A DNA stretch of 64,000 nt from Sphingomonas sp. KR3-1 (GTDB taxonomy: Bacteria > Pseudomonadota > Alphaproteobacteria > Sphingomonadales > Sphingomonadaceae): NCBI RefSeq assembly GCF_040049295.1, contig NZ_JBDZDQ010000001.1:682001-746000 (forward strand), written 5' to 3'. The notes beneath the pieces are model-generated. The model was not told the origin of the DNA, made no database searches, and was given only the letters and a program-made list of their open reading frames with translations. This document shows, piece after piece, positions 45,330 to 54,796 of the stretch; positions within the stretch are counted from its first letter, which is position 1, and every line of letters starts with the position of its first letter. A program made the translations under genes and the position numbers.

Positions 45330-45835
45330 GCGCCCGCACCGGTGCGCAGGCGCTCGGCGGTCTCGGCGAAGGCGAAGCCCGCGCCATTGTCGGTCTCGAC
45401 GCCGACGATGCGGTGCACGGTACGCGGGATCGGATTGAACAGGCCGGGCTGCGCCCGCTTGAGCGCGATCTCGATGCCCGCCGGCTTGCCCGGCGAGAAG
45501 CGGACGTGCTCCACGTCGTGCCACGGCACGAAGCCGCCGAACATGCCGCGCATCCGCAGCCCGTTCGGCCCGGCGGTCACCGCAACGCGTTCGGCGAAGC
45601 GCCACACGAACTGCACCGCGAACCAGGCCATCACCAGCCCGATCGCCAGATAGCCCCAGCCGATCCCGTGCCAATCGGCGGAGGCGGCGATGCGGACGAA
45701 GATGCCGCCGCGCATCTCCATGTCGCGTTCGGTCACGGCGCCGGGATTGCGCGCCCAATAGAAGAACAGGCAGGCGCCGAGCAGGAACAGCGGCGTCAGG
45801 CAGCCGGCCGAGCCGGTCCGCCACTCCAGCCGCAC
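45326..45835 (-). CDS. Membrane protein with PH-like domain
   Basis: 169 residues from GTG 45835 (weak ribosome site). Two hydrophobic segments (about 8-27 and 59-80) then a C-terminal domain MRGMFGGFVPWHDVEHVRFS with a pleckstrin-homology-like pattern. Coupled to the following polytopic gene. Unknown function; start uncertain. Confidence 0.6.
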   Translation of the reverse strand: MRLEWRTGSAGCLTPLFLLGACLFFYWARNPGAVTERDMEMRGGIFVRIAASADWHGIGWGYLAIGLVMAWFAVQFVWRFAERVAVTAGPNGLRMRGMFGGFVPWHDVEHVRFSPGKPAGIEIALKRAQPGLFNPIPRTVHRIVGVETDNGAGFAFAETAERLRTGAGA

Positions 45836-45865
45836 GGGCTCGCCGGGCGAGCCCTCAGCGACAGG

Positions 45866-46234
45866 TCACCCGATCTTGCGGCCGAACACCGGGCGCGGCG
45901 CGTCCTCGGCTTCCGGGATCTCGGCGCTGCCCAGCCCCGCGGCCTTGCGCGCCAGATAGCGATCGAGCGCGGCATCGGCGTCGAAGCCCGGTTCGGTCGG
46001 CACCACCTCGCCCTTGCGCACCACCACCCCGCGCGGCGCAAGGATCGTGCGCAGCAGCCGGGCGATCAGCCCGACCGAGAAGAGCATCGCCAGCGCCCCC
46101 AGCCCGATCACGGTCGGCCCCAGCCCGGAGGCGAGCGGGCCGTCGCTCCAGCCCTGGAAGCCGGTGAAATGGAACAGCAGCCAGCCGAGATAGGCCAGCG
46201 GCAGCAATGCCAGGATCAGCTTGAGCGCACGCAC
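45866..46234 (-). CDS. Small membrane protein of unknown function
   Basis: 122 residues from GTG 46234 with GGGAG seven bases upstream. Two hydrophobic segments (about 5-24 and 38-66) and a cytoplasmic tail with PTEPGFDADAALDRYLARKA, which suggests a helical hairpin. 58 bp after lpdA on the same strand, before two more membrane-protein genes. Unknown function. Confidence 0.65.
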   Translation of the reverse strand: MRALKLILALLPLAYLGWLLFHFTGFQGWSDGPLASGLGPTVIGLGALAMLFSVGLIARLLRTILAPRGVVVRKGEVVPTEPGFDADAALDRYLARKAAGLGSAEIPEAEDAPRPVFGRKIG

Positions 46235-46292
46235 GCCAAATCTCCCACCAGTTCGGGCGAACTTGGCGAGAGATATGGCAAAAAATCATGAA

Positions 46293-47690
46293 CTAAATGT
46301 GCAGCGCGCGGCCGTATGCGCCGAGGACCGCCTCGTGCATCGTCTCGCTGATCGTCGGGTGCGGGAACACCGTTTCCATCAGCTCGGCCTCGGTGGTCTC
46401 CAGCGTCTTGCCGATCGTGTAGCCCTGGATCATCTCGGTCACTTCCGCGCCGATCATGTGCGCGCCGAGCAGTTCGCCGGTCTTCGCGTCGAACACCGTC
46501 TTCACGAAGCCCTCGGCCTCGCCCAGCGCGATCGCCTTGCCGTTGCCGATGAAGGGGAAGTTGCCGACCTTCACCTCGTAACCGGCTTCCTTGGCCTTGG
46601 CTTCGGTGAGGCCGACGCTCGCAATCTGCGGGTGGCAATAGGTGCAGCCCGGGATGTTGCGGACGTCCATCGCGTGCGGATGCCCGCCGGCGATCGCCTC
46701 GGCGGCGATCACGCCCTCATGGCTCGCCTTGTGCGCGAGGAAGGGCGGCGCGGTGACGTCGCCGATCGCATAGAGGCCGGCGATGTTGGTCTTGCACGCC
46801 GCATCGGTGACGATGTGGCCACGCTCGGTCTTCACGCCCAGCGTCTCCAGCCCGATATTCTCGGTGTTCGGCACGATGCCGACCGCGACGATGACATGGC
46901 TGTACTCGGCGGTGGTGACCTTGCCGTCCTTGTCCTTGATCGACGCCTTCACGCCCGATGCCGTCACGTCAAGCTTGTCGACGCCGGTCGAGGTCAGGAT
47001 CGTCATGCCCTGCTTCTTGAACTGCTTCTCCAGATGCGCGGAGACGTCCTTGTCCTCCACCGGCACGATCCGGTCGAGCATCTCGACGATGGTCACCTCG
47101 GCGCCCATGTCGTTGTAGAAGCTGGCGAACTCGACGCCGATCGCGCCCGAGCCGATGACCAGCAGCTTGGTCGGCATCTCGGGCGGGGTCATCGCCGTCC
47201 GATAGGTCCAGATCCGCTTGCCGTCGGTCTTGGCGAAGGGCAGGTCGCGGGCGCGGGCGCCGGTGGCGACGATGATGTTCTTCGCCTCGAGCTCGGTCTT
47301 CTTGCCGTCCTCGCCGGTGACGGTGAGCTTGCCCGGCGCGGTGAGCACGCCGGTGCCCATGTGCACCGTGATCTTGTTCTTCTTCATCAGGTGCGTGACG
47401 CCCTGGTTAAGCTGCTTGGCGACGCCGCGCGAGCGCTTCACCACCGCTTCCAGGTCGGCGCTGATCTTGTCGGCGACCAGCCCGTAATCCTTGGCGTGCT
47501 GCATATAGTGGAAGATCTCGGCCGAGCGGAGCAGCGCCTTGGTGGGGATGCAGCCCCAGTTGAGGCAGATGCCGCCCAGCAGCTCGCGCTCGACGATCGC
47601 CGTCTTGAGGCCCAGCTGCGCGGCGCGGATCGCCGCCACATAGCCGCCGGGGCCCGAACCGAGCACGATCACGTCATAGGAGTCAGCCAA
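46293..47690 (-). CDS. lpdA: Dihydrolipoyl dehydrogenase (E3)
   Basis: FAD flavoenzyme that reoxidises lipoamide of 2-oxoacid dehydrogenase complexes with NAD. 465 residues: GSGPGGYVAA dinucleotide motif, redox disulfide Cys42-Cys47 (GGICLNWGCIPTK), and C-terminal active-site HPTISETMHEA. The start is probably TTG 47690 (ADSYDVIVLGSG follows), as no ATG precedes the conserved residues. Downstream of aceF-like E2, with a thioesterase and small membrane gene between. Confidence 0.96.
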   Translation of the reverse strand: MADSYDVIVLGSGPGGYVAAIRAAQLGLKTAIVERELLGGICLNWGCIPTKALLRSAEIFHYMQHAKDYGLVADKISADLEAVVKRSRGVAKQLNQGVTHLMKKNKITVHMGTGVLTAPGKLTVTGEDGKKTELEAKNIIVATGARARDLPFAKTDGKRIWTYRTAMTPPEMPTKLLVIGSGAIGVEFASFYNDMGAEVTIVEMLDRIVPVEDKDVSAHLEKQFKKQGMTILTSTGVDKLDVTASGVKASIKDKDGKVTTAEYSHVIVAVGIVPNTENIGLETLGVKTERGHIVTDAACKTNIAGLYAIGDVTAPPFLAHKASHEGVIAAEAIAGGHPHAMDVRNIPGCTYCHPQIASVGLTEAKAKEAGYEVKVGNFPFIGNGKAIALGEAEGFVKTVFDAKTGELLGAHMIGAEVTEMIQGYTIGKTLETTEAELMETVFPHPTISETMHEAVLGAYGRALHI

Positions 47691-47730
47691 GGGAGGAATC
47701 CTTCAATTGGAATGATGCGAATATGGGCGG

Positions 47731-48129
47731 TCAGCCCGGAATTTCATCGATCGGCCGGGGCCGCTTGTTGGCATCCACCGCGACGAAGACGAACTGCGCC
47801 TGGGTGACCAGGCAGCTCTCCTCGCTATGCCGGGCGCGGCGCCAGGACTGGACCTCGATCGTCATCGAGGTGCGACCGACCTTGACGATGTCGGCGAAGA
47901 CCGAGACTTCGTCGCCCACCAGCACCGGCGCATGGAATTTCATGCCCTCGACCGCGACCGTCACTGCCCGCCCGCGCGAACGGCGCGCGGCGACCAGGCC
48001 CGCGGCCAGGTCCATCTGGCCCATCAGCCAGCCGCCGAAGATGTCGCCATAGGCGTTTGCATCGGCCGGCATCGTGCTGACGCGGATCGCCGGCTGCTGC
48101 TGGGGCGGCTGACCGCCTTCCTCAACCAT
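47731..48129 (-). CDS. Acyl-CoA thioesterase (YciA-type hotdog)
   Basis: 132-residue single hotdog domain: MPADANAYGDIFGGWLMGQMDLAAG (Asp/Gly-rich active-site helix), GMKFHAPVLVGDEVSVF and SWRRARHSEE. The GDIFGGWLM motif with Asp identifies YciA/ACOT-type enzymes that cleave acyl-CoA. Lies between E2 and E3 genes of the pyruvate dehydrogenase set, overlapping the preceding membrane gene by eight bases. Substrate unknown. Confidence 0.85.
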   Translation of the reverse strand: MVEEGGQPPQQQPAIRVSTMPADANAYGDIFGGWLMGQMDLAAGLVAARRSRGRAVTVAVEGMKFHAPVLVGDEVSVFADIVKVGRTSMTIEVQSWRRARHSEESCLVTQAQFVFVAVDANKRPRPIDEIPG

Positions 48130-48364
48130 CTGCGCGCGGCTCCGTGCCGCTGGCGGGCGTGGTCCCGTCGAGCTTGGCCCTGTCGTCGGCGATCGCCTTG
48201 CGCACCGGGCCGACGCCCATCAGCGCCACTGCGATCATGCAGCCGAAGGCGACGATCCAGATATCCTCGGTAGCCCGCGGATAGGACCAGGCCGCCGCCG
48301 TGGCGATCAACGCCGCGACGATCAGCCCGATCACGATATGCATCACTTCGATCAGCACGCGCAT
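48122..48364 (-). CDS. Small two-helix membrane protein
   Basis: 80 residues from ATG 48364: hydrophobic segments at about 7-25 and 34-52, then a basic/Asp-rich tail. Starts 17 bp after the E2 gene and overlaps the thioesterase start. Unknown function. Confidence 0.65.
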   Translation of the reverse strand: MRVLIEVMHIVIGLIVAALIATAAAWSYPRATEDIWIVAFGCMIAVALMGVGPVRKAIADDRAKLDGTTPASGTEPRADG

Positions 48365-48381
48365 CGGCGCAGCCCTCCGGT

Positions 48382-49713
48382 TCAGGCGATCATCCCGAAC
48401 GGATTCTCGACCAGTTCCTTGAAGATCTTCATCATCTCGGCGCCGTCGGCCCCGTCGATCGCGCGGTGATCGAAGCTGCCGGTCGCCGACATGATCGTCG
48501 CCACCTGCAGCGCGTCGTCGATCACATAGGGGCGCTTCTCGCCCGCGCCGATCGCCATGATCATGCCCTGGGGCGGATTGATCACCGCTTCGAACTGCTT
48601 GATGCCGTACATGCCCATGTTCGACAGCGACGCGGTGCCGCCCTGATATTCCTCGGGCTTCAGCTTGCCCTCGCGGGCGCGGCCGGCGAGGTCCTTCATC
48701 TCCTGCGAGATCGCCGAGACCGCCTTGTTGGCGGCGTCGCGGATGATCGGCGTGATCAGGCCGGTCGGCGTCGAGACCGCGACCGACACGTCCGCGCGGC
48801 TGTACTTGATCAGCTGGTCGCCGGTGTAGGTGACGTTGCACTTGGGCGCCTGGGCCAGCGCCACGCCGAGCGCCTTGATCAGCAGGTCGTTGACCGAGAG
48901 CTTCACGCCGCGCGCCTCGAGCGCCTTGTTGAGATCGCCGCGCAGCTTGAGCAGCGCGTCGAGGCGGATGTCGAGCGTCAGGTAGATGTGCGGGATCGTC
49001 TGCTTCGACTCGGTGAGGCGGCGCGCGATCGTCTTGCGGATGTTCGAGAGCTTCTCCGCCTCGTGCGGGATCGATTCGTCCCACCAGACCGGCTTGTGCT
49101 CGGCCGGCGCGGCGGCAGCGGCGGGTGCCGAGGCTGCGGGAGCGGCGGACGCGGCCGGCGCAGCAGCAGCGGCGGCCGGCGCGGCACCGGGCTTGGCGCC
49201 GTCGATGTCCGCCTTGACGATGCGGCCGTTCGGGCCCGAGCCGCTCACGCCGGCCAGGTCGACGCCCTTCTCCGCTGCGATGCGCTTGGCGAGCGGGCTC
49301 GCCTTGACGCGGCCGCCCGAGGCGGCCTGGGCCTGGGCGGGTGCCGCGGCCGGTGCAGGCGCGGGAGTCGGCGCCGGAGCGGCCTCTTCCTTCTTCTCTT
49401 CAGCCTTGGGCGCAGCGGCGGGCGCGGCCGCCGGAGTCGGGGCCGGCGCAGCAGCGGTCGAGGCGTTCTCGCCCTCGCCCGCCAGCACTGCGATCACGGT
49501 GCCGACCTTCACATTGTCGGTGCCCTCGGCAACGAGGATCTTGGCGATCACGCCCTCGTCCACCGCTTCGAATTCCATCGTCGCCTTGTCGGTCTCGATC
49601 TCGGCCATGAGGTCGCCGGACTTCACCGTATCGCCTTCCTTGACGAGCCACTTGGCGAGGGTGCCCTCTTCCATGGTGGGGGAAAGCGCAGGCATCTTGA
49701 TTTCGATCGACAT
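48382..49713 (-). CDS. pdhC: Pyruvate dehydrogenase E2 (dihydrolipoamide acetyltransferase)
   Basis: 443 residues: one lipoyl domain with Lys43 ([17 protein letters not shown]), an Ala/Pro-rich linker, a peripheral subunit-binding domain (about 143-180, [17 protein letters not shown]), a second Ala-rich linker, and the catalytic acyltransferase domain with His416 in [12 protein letters not shown]. Typical of alphaproteobacterial pyruvate dehydrogenase E2 (pdhC); lipoyl sequence alone does not exclude other 2-oxoacid specificities. No E1 genes in the window. ATG 49713. Confidence 0.93.
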   Translation of the reverse strand: MSIEIKMPALSPTMEEGTLAKWLVKEGDTVKSGDLMAEIETDKATMEFEAVDEGVIAKILVAEGTDNVKVGTVIAVLAGEGENASTAAAPAPTPAAAPAAAPKAEEKKEEAAPAPTPAPAPAAAPAQAQAASGGRVKASPLAKRIAAEKGVDLAGVSGSGPNGRIVKADIDGAKPGAAPAAAAAAPAASAAPAASAPAAAAAPAEHKPVWWDESIPHEAEKLSNIRKTIARRLTESKQTIPHIYLTLDIRLDALLKLRGDLNKALEARGVKLSVNDLLIKALGVALAQAPKCNVTYTGDQLIKYSRADVSVAVSTPTGLITPIIRDAANKAVSAISQEMKDLAGRAREGKLKPEEYQGGTASLSNMGMYGIKQFEAVINPPQGMIMAIGAGEKRPYVIDDALQVATIMSATGSFDHRAIDGADGAEMMKIFKELVENPFGMIA

Positions 49714-49843
49714 GAAGGTTCCCGTCGTTGGAGCCCTGAACAGGTTCGGGCCCTCTTTGCGCCGCCCCCGCCCCGGGTCAAGAGACGCGCTTGCAGGAAA
49801 TGACGCTACGGGGCACGTAACGCATCAGGAAGAGGATCAATCC

Positions 49844-50299
49844 ATGCGCACCTATCTGGTGGTGATCGACGAAAGCCCCGAGGCCGAGATCGCGCTGCGC
49901 TTCGCCGCGCGGCGCGCCGCCAAGACCGGCGGCAATGTCGAAATCCTGGCGCTGATCCCCAAGCCGGACTTCGTGCAATGGGGCGGCGTGATGGCGACGA
50001 TCGAGGAGGAAGCCCGCGAACGGGCCGAGGCGCTGGTCGCCCGCGCCGCCGGCACGCTCTTCACCGAATCGGGCCTCCAGCCCTCGATCACGGTTCGGGA
50101 GGGCGATGGGCCGAAGATCGTCCACGAGATGATCGCCGCCAATCGCGACATCGCCGCTCTGGTGCTCGGGGCCGCGGCGGGCGGCCCGCCGGGCCCGATG
50201 GTGTCGCACTTCGCCGGCGCGGATGCCGGCAACCTGCCGGTGCCGCTGATGATCATCCCCGGCGCGCTCGACATGGCGGCGATCGACCGGCTGAGCTGA
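49844..50299 (+). CDS. Universal stress protein family protein
   Basis: 151 residues. MRTYLVVIDESPEAEIALRF with the strand-1 Asp9 of USP folds, helix RFAARRAAK, and LVLGAAAGGPPGPMVSHFAG, an ATP-binding-like glycine segment (partial GxGxxG), so nucleotide binding is uncertain. Divergent from E2; followed by repeat B2. Confidence 0.8.
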   Translation: MRTYLVVIDESPEAEIALRFAARRAAKTGGNVEILALIPKPDFVQWGGVMATIEEEARERAEALVARAAGTLFTESGLQPSITVREGDGPKIVHEMIAANRDIAALVLGAAAGGPPGPMVSHFAGADAGNLPVPLMIIPGALDMAAIDRLS

Positions 50300-50311
50300 A
50301 ATTCCAAAATC

Positions 50312-50452
50312 CTTCCCGAGCTTGTCTCGGGGAGGGGGACCGCCGCCGAAGGCGGTGGTGGAGGGGCCGGCGCAACGCGCCGGTGCCCGGCGCACCCCTC
50401 CACCATTCGCTGCGCGAATGGTCCCCCTCCCCCAGCAAGCTGGGGGAGGAAT
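50312..50452 (+). repeat. Interspersed repeat B, copy B2
   Basis: 141 bp between the universal stress gene and the M28 peptidase. Nested stems: TCCCGAG/CTCGGGGA, CCGCCG/CGGCGG, GTGGAGGGG/CCCCTCCAC, CCGGCGC/GCGCCGG, CATTCGC/GCGAATG and CCCCCAGC/GCTGGGGG. Matches reversed B1 (20590-20730). Confidence 0.8.
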
Positions 50453-50495
50453 TAGGCCGATTGACCCATCCCCTCTCCCCCGCCACTCTCCCCCC

Positions 50496-51767
50496 ATGCG
50501 CATCCTCCCCCTGCTCCCGCTCGCCCTGCTCCTTCCCGCCGCCGCCCAGGCGCAGGAGAAGCCCGATCCCGCCCGTCTCAAGGCCAGCGTCGAGAAGCTG
50601 GTGCGCTTCGGCACCCGCCACACGCTCTCCGATCCCGACAATCCCACCCGCGGCATCGGCGCCGCGCGGCGCTGGTTCGCCGGCGAGCTCGCCAAAATCG
50701 GCGACCAGTGCAACTGCATCGAGGTCGCCAACATCGCGCGCAGCTTCACCGGCCCGCGCGCGCCGAACGGCGTGCAGATCGTCGACGTGCTCGGCTTCCA
50801 GGCCGGCACCGACCCCAAGCGCGTCGTCATCGTCATGGGCCATATCGACAGCCGCGTGACCGATGTGATGAACGCCACCAGCGACGCGCCCGGCGCGAAC
50901 GACGATGGCTCGGGCACCGCGCTCGTCCTCGAGGCCGCGCGCATCCTCTCCAGGGAGAAGTTCAAGGCGACGATCGTCTACGCCGCGCTCTCCGGCGAGG
51001 AGCAGGGGCTCTATGGCGGGCAGTTGCTGGCCGAGACCGCCAAGGAGCGCGGCTGGACGGTCACCGCGGTGCTCAACAACGATATCGTCGGCAACACGGT
51101 CGGCACCGACGGCCGCAAGGTCGCGGACCGGGTGCGCGTCTTCTCCGAGACGTGGAGCGAAAGCGACGACGACAGGGCGCTCAAGGGCCTGCGCAACGAT
51201 GGCGCCGAGGATGACGGCCCGTCGCGCGCGCTCGCCAAGGCGATCGACCAGGTCGCCGGCAAGATCCCCGGCGGGCTCGACGCCTTCCTCGTCCGCCGGC
51301 CGGACCGGTTCGGCCGCGGCGGCGATCATTCGCCATTCCTCAAGCTCGGCTATCCGGCGGTGCGCTTTTCGGTCGGCGTCGAGAATTACGACGCGCAGCA
51401 CCAGGACCTCGTCCCCGGCAAGGGCGACACGGTCGACAAGATGGACTTCACCTATCTGGCCAAGGTCACTGCGATCAACGTCGCGACGATCCGCCGCCTC
51501 GCCTCGGCTCCGGCGGCGCCCGACAAGGTGACGATCGGCGGCGCGCTCTCCGCCGACACCTCGGTGAAATGGGCGGCGGTGCCCGGCGCGGTGAAGTATC
51601 GCATCCACTGGCGCCGCGCCGACGCGCAGGACTGGACCGACCATCTCGACGTCACCGGCACCGAGGCGAGCCTGAAGAATGTGGTGGTGGACGACAGCTT
51701 TGTCGGCGTGTCGGCGCTGGGCGCGGACGGCGCGGAGAGCCTGGTGACGTTCGGCGGGCGGGGGTGA
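50496..51767 (+). CDS. M28-family zinc aminopeptidase-like protein, secreted
   Basis: 423 residues. Signal peptide MRILPLLPLALLLPAAAQAQ, then an M28 di-zinc peptidase domain: GHIDSR (His), ANDDGSGTA (bridging Asp), SGEEQGLYG (catalytic Glu pair), NNDIVG (Asp) and GGDHSPF (His). The last 80 residues form a fibronectin-III-like domain. Expected to release N-terminal residues in the periplasm or outside. Follows repeat B2; stop 40 bp before repeat A3. Confidence 0.9.
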   Translation: MRILPLLPLALLLPAAAQAQEKPDPARLKASVEKLVRFGTRHTLSDPDNPTRGIGAARRWFAGELAKIGDQCNCIEVANIARSFTGPRAPNGVQIVDVLGFQAGTDPKRVVIVMGHIDSRVTDVMNATSDAPGANDDGSGTALVLEAARILSREKFKATIVYAALSGEEQGLYGGQLLAETAKERGWTVTAVLNNDIVGNTVGTDGRKVADRVRVFSETWSESDDDRALKGLRNDGAEDDGPSRALAKAIDQVAGKIPGGLDAFLVRRPDRFGRGGDHSPFLKLGYPAVRFSVGVENYDAQHQDLVPGKGDTVDKMDFTYLAKVTAINVATIRRLASAPAAPDKVTIGGALSADTSVKWAAVPGAVKYRIHWRRADAQDWTDHLDVTGTEASLKNVVVDDSFVGVSALGADGAESLVTFGGRG

Positions 51768-51807
51768 AGCTTGAGCCCCTTCGCCTCGACGCGGGGGACA
51801 AAGCAGG

Positions 51808-52006
51808 TTGCAATGTAGGATTTCGCCTGCTTGGCTCACCCGGTCCTCGGACCGCTCTTGCCTTGTAGGAAATATAGGATCGCCCCCGATCCGCTCCCGC
51901 GCAACCAAGTTGCGAAGGTCCCACCCGGCGCAAGACCATTGGGTGTCAGCGCTTTCGTGACCTTCCGCGGCGGCGCGGCCGATTCGCTACGCGCCGCTGT
52001 AGGAAA
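51808..52006 (+). repeat. Interspersed repeat A, copy A3
   Basis: 199 bp from TTGCAATGTAGGATTTCGCC to GCTGTAGGAAATCA. Heptamer TGTAGGA occurs at 51814, 51864 and 51998. Internal hairpins GGTCCTCGGACC, GGATCG/CGATCC and CGCAAC/GTTGCG. It fills the gap between the convergent M28 peptidase and RcnB-like genes; the last three bases of the RcnB stop are part of its end. Confidence 0.9.
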
Positions 52007-53038
52007 TCAGCGGCAGCCGCAGACGCAGCACTTGGCCGGCGTGCGGTAGCGCCGCACCGGCGCCTTGCGTATCACGCGGCGCGCGGTCGAGCGGACATAG
52101 GCCGTGCTCTCGACCACTTCCTCGGTAACCGTCGTGGTGGTCGTGGTCGCCCCGGGAATGACGATCACGGTCGTGCCCGGCGCGCCGTAATAGGTGGCGG
52201 CACCGGCCTGGTAGCTGCCCTGAGCGCCATAATAGGCCTGGCCCGAGCCGTAATAACCCTGGACCTGTGCCGCCGGCGGTGCACCGATCGCACCGGCCGG
52301 CGGCAGACTCCCCCCGGAGTAACCGTCATAATAGTCGTTCGGATCGACCGGCTGGATCGGCTGGCGATAGCCTGCCCCCACGGTCGCGTTCGAATAGCTG
52401 TACGAGTTCGAATAGCTCGCGCCCGAATCGGCATAGGCGTCGGCATCGGCCCAGTTGATGCCGTCCACCGAATCCCACACGTCGCCGCGGTCGTCGACCA
52501 GCACGGCGTCGTCATAATAGCGGACCCAGAAATAGCCGTAGGGCGGCGCGGCCAGGCCCCAGTTCAGATAGTCCGGGATGCGGAAGCCGCTGCCCATCCA
52601 GTAATTGGGCAGATGGCCGCCACGGCCCATCCGGCGATAATTGTTCCAGCCGCCCGGCGCCTGCGCGCCGGCGTACCAGCGGCCGTTGACCTGGCCGCCC
52701 CAACGATTGCCGCCATTGTTGCCGTGACGCTGGCTGTTCTGGACCGGGCCACGCGGCGGCAGCGCCATCCAGCGGCCATTCTGCCAGACGCGGGCGCCGG
52801 CGGTGGGCACGCCGGGGCCGGTGTGCACCGGAGTCGGCGCAGGCATGTGCGGCGGATTGGGCGAGACGCGCGGCGGCATCGGCATCGGCACGTTGCGCGG
52901 GCCCATCCCGCCGGGTGCCGGGATCGGGTCGCCACGGCCGCCCCAGCCCGGGCCAGGCGAGGTCACCTGCGCCGCGGCGGGCAGTGCCGCCAGCAGCGCC
53001 GAGGCCATCACGGCCTGCTTCATCAGGTGACGCATCAT
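52007..53038 (-). CDS. RcnB-like secreted protein
   Basis: 343 residues: signal peptide to AAAQ (about residue 23), a Pro/Gly/Met-rich first half, then the RcnB-type motif NYWMGSGFRIPDYLNWGLAAPPYGYFWVRYYDDAVLVDD, a Tyr/Ser/Gly-rich low-complexity middle and a Cys-rich end (CCVCGCR). RcnB family members are periplasmic proteins linked to nickel/cobalt homeostasis in E. coli; many relatives have no shown metal role. Its TGA stop coincides with the repeat A3 end. Start ATG 53038. Confidence 0.75.
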   Translation of the reverse strand: MMRHLMKQAVMASALLAALPAAAQVTSPGPGWGGRGDPIPAPGGMGPRNVPMPMPPRVSPNPPHMPAPTPVHTGPGVPTAGARVWQNGRWMALPPRGPVQNSQRHGNNGGNRWGGQVNGRWYAGAQAPGGWNNYRRMGRGGHLPNYWMGSGFRIPDYLNWGLAAPPYGYFWVRYYDDAVLVDDRGDVWDSVDGINWADADAYADSGASYSNSYSYSNATVGAGYRQPIQPVDPNDYYDGYSGGSLPPAGAIGAPPAAQVQGYYGSGQAYYGAQGSYQAGAATYYGAPGTTVIVIPGATTTTTTVTEEVVESTAYVRSTARRVIRKAPVRRYRTPAKCCVCGCR

Positions 53039-53149
53039 AAACTCCTCAACCCATGTCGGAGCCGCCCCGCTCTCATGGTTGCCAAGGAATTAATCCCCGC
53101 GCGTGGGGGATGCCAGAATTGCCTATGCTTAACGGAGTCCCGATCCGGG

Positions 53150-53635
53150 TCAGCCGACCAGTCTGGGACCGAGGATGCGCATCAACGCCTCGCAGCCCGC
53201 CGCGTCGCCGGCGTCGAAGCGCGCCGGATTGGGGCTGTCGAGGTCGAGCACGCCAAGCAGCTCGCCCTGGACAACGATCGGCACGACCAGCTCGGACCGG
53301 CTGTCGGCGTCGCAGGCGATATGGCCGGGAAAGGCGTGGACGTCCTCGACCAGCTGGGTCTCGCGGCTCGTCGCCGCGGCGCCGCACACGCCCTTGCCGA
53401 ACGGGATGCGGATGCAGGCGGCCTTGCCCTGGAAGGGGCCCAGGACGAGCTCGTCGTTCACATTGCGGTAGAAGCCGGCCCAGTTGAGATCGGGCAGATA
53501 TTGCCAGATCAGCGCCGAGACATTCGCCATGTTGGCGATCGCATCGGGCTCGTCGGCAGTGAGCGAATCGAGCGCGGCGGCGAGGTCGCGATAGAGCTCG
53601 GTCTTGTCGGTGGTGGTGACGTCGAAGGTGTACAT
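53150..53635 (-). CDS. msrC: Free methionine-R-sulfoxide reductase (GAF domain)
   Basis: 161 residues, GAF fold. GPFQGKAACIRIPFGKGVCGAA and AFPGHIACDADSRSEL hold three Cys in the fRMsr pattern (catalytic and resolving), which reduce free methionine-R-sulfoxide. ATG 53635. Downstream of arfB on the same strand, 60-bp gap. Confidence 0.9.
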   Translation of the reverse strand: MYTFDVTTTDKTELYRDLAAALDSLTADEPDAIANMANVSALIWQYLPDLNWAGFYRNVNDELVLGPFQGKAACIRIPFGKGVCGAAATSRETQLVEDVHAFPGHIACDADSRSELVVPIVVQGELLGVLDLDSPNPARFDAGDAAGCEALMRILGPRLVG

Positions 53636-53696
53636 GGGGGTGATGTAGGCGATCGGAGGCCCCAGCGGGAGGGGCGAAAGGGACAGATTGCGGCGG

Positions 53697-54113
53697 TTAG
53701 TCCAGCCGCACCTTGCCCCGCCCGGCCTTGACCTGGCTGCGGCCCTTCTTCTCGTCGACCCGGCGCGCCTTGGCCGCCTTGCTGGGCTTGGTCTTGATCC
53801 GCCGGGCGTCACGCTCATGCGCCTTCTCGATCAGCTCGACCACCCGCTCGCGGGCATCGGCGCGATTGGCATCCTGGGTGCGGAACTTGCGCGCGGTGAT
53901 CACCAGCTCGCCGCCGCTGGTCAGCTTGGTTCCGGCGAGCGTCTTGAGCTTCTGATAGGCGTAAGGAGCGAGGCCGAGCTTGAACACGTCGATGCGCAGC
54001 TGGACCGCGGTCGCCACCTTGTTGACATTCTGCCCGCCCGGCCCGGTGGAAGCCAGGAACTTCTCCTCGACGATCGCCTCGTCGGGGATCTCAGCCACGG
54101 CCGAACCCGGCAT
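53697..54113 (-). CDS. arfB: Alternative ribosome-rescue factor ArfB
   Basis: 138-residue peptidyl-tRNA hydrolase with GGQ at about 26-28 (STGPGGQNVNKVA) and a basic C-terminal tail (RRVDEKKGRSQVKAGRGK) that enters the empty mRNA channel. Acts on ribosomes stalled at the mRNA 3' end. Starts inside the 3' end of the pseudouridine synthase gene (23-bp overlap). Confidence 0.94.
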   Translation of the reverse strand: MPGSAVAEIPDEAIVEEKFLASTGPGGQNVNKVATAVQLRIDVFKLGLAPYAYQKLKTLAGTKLTSGGELVITARKFRTQDANRADARERVVELIEKAHERDARRIKTKPSKAAKARRVDEKKGRSQVKAGRGKVRLD

Positions 54114-54741
54114 TGTGGAAGCGCACCGGCAGCGGCGCGGTAGCGTGGATGTCGTCCTTGCCCTCGCGCGGCACGGTCAGTTCGATGGCGTGGAGCATCA
54201 TCGCCGGCCCGCCCCGGCCATAGACCGGATCGCCCAGCACCGGCACGCCCAGCCCCTCGGCGGCGTGGACGCGGATCTGGTGGGTGCGGCCGGTCTCGGG
54301 ATAGAAGGCAACCAGGCTCTTGCCGTCGCGCTGCTCCATCACCTTGTAGCGGGTGATCGAGGGCTTGCCCTTGGGATCGCCAGTCATCCGCCAGCCTTCC
54401 TCGCGGGTCGAGACCTTGGACAGCGCGAGGTCGATCGTGCCGCTCTCCTCGGCAGGCACGCCGTCGAGGATGGCGAGATAGCGCTTGGTCACCGCGCCGG
54501 CCTCGAAGGCCTGGGCGAAGCGCTTCATCGCCTTGGGATTGCGGGCGAGCAGCAGGCAGCCGCTGGTGTCGCGGTCGAGCCGGTGGACGGGCAGCGGCAG
54601 GCGCTGGAAACCGAAGGTCAGCTGGTCGAGCAGGTTCTCGAGGCTTTCGGAGCGGTCCCGCGGACGATCGACCGGCAGGCCCGCAGGCTTGTCGATCACC
54701 AGAGCCTCGCCATCGATGAAGAGCACGCGATCCTTGAACAT
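54091..54741 (-). CDS. RluA-family pseudouridine synthase
   Basis: 216 residues from ATG 54741; conserved HRLDRDTSG with the catalytic Asp and YPETGRTHQIRVH. Length and the lack of an S4 domain fit the shorter TruC/RluA branch that modifies rRNA or tRNA. The target is not predictable. Translationally coupled to arfB. Confidence 0.93.
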   Translation of the reverse strand: MFKDRVLFIDGEALVIDKPAGLPVDRPRDRSESLENLLDQLTFGFQRLPLPVHRLDRDTSGCLLLARNPKAMKRFAQAFEAGAVTKRYLAILDGVPAEESGTIDLALSKVSTREEGWRMTGDPKGKPSITRYKVMEQRDGKSLVAFYPETGRTHQIRVHAAEGLGVPVLGDPVYGRGGPAMMLHAIELTVPREGKDDIHATAPLPVRFHNAGFGRG

Positions 54742-54796
54742 CGCCTGCCCATGCCACCGCCGGCGCCGGAGCGCCAGCGGTGGTGGGTTTTCAGTC

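Noticed and set aside
43662-45653. 663-codon plus-strand frame over the membrane-protein genes
   Set aside because: Arg/Gln-rich low-complexity translation without signals, opposite to three coupled membrane genes.
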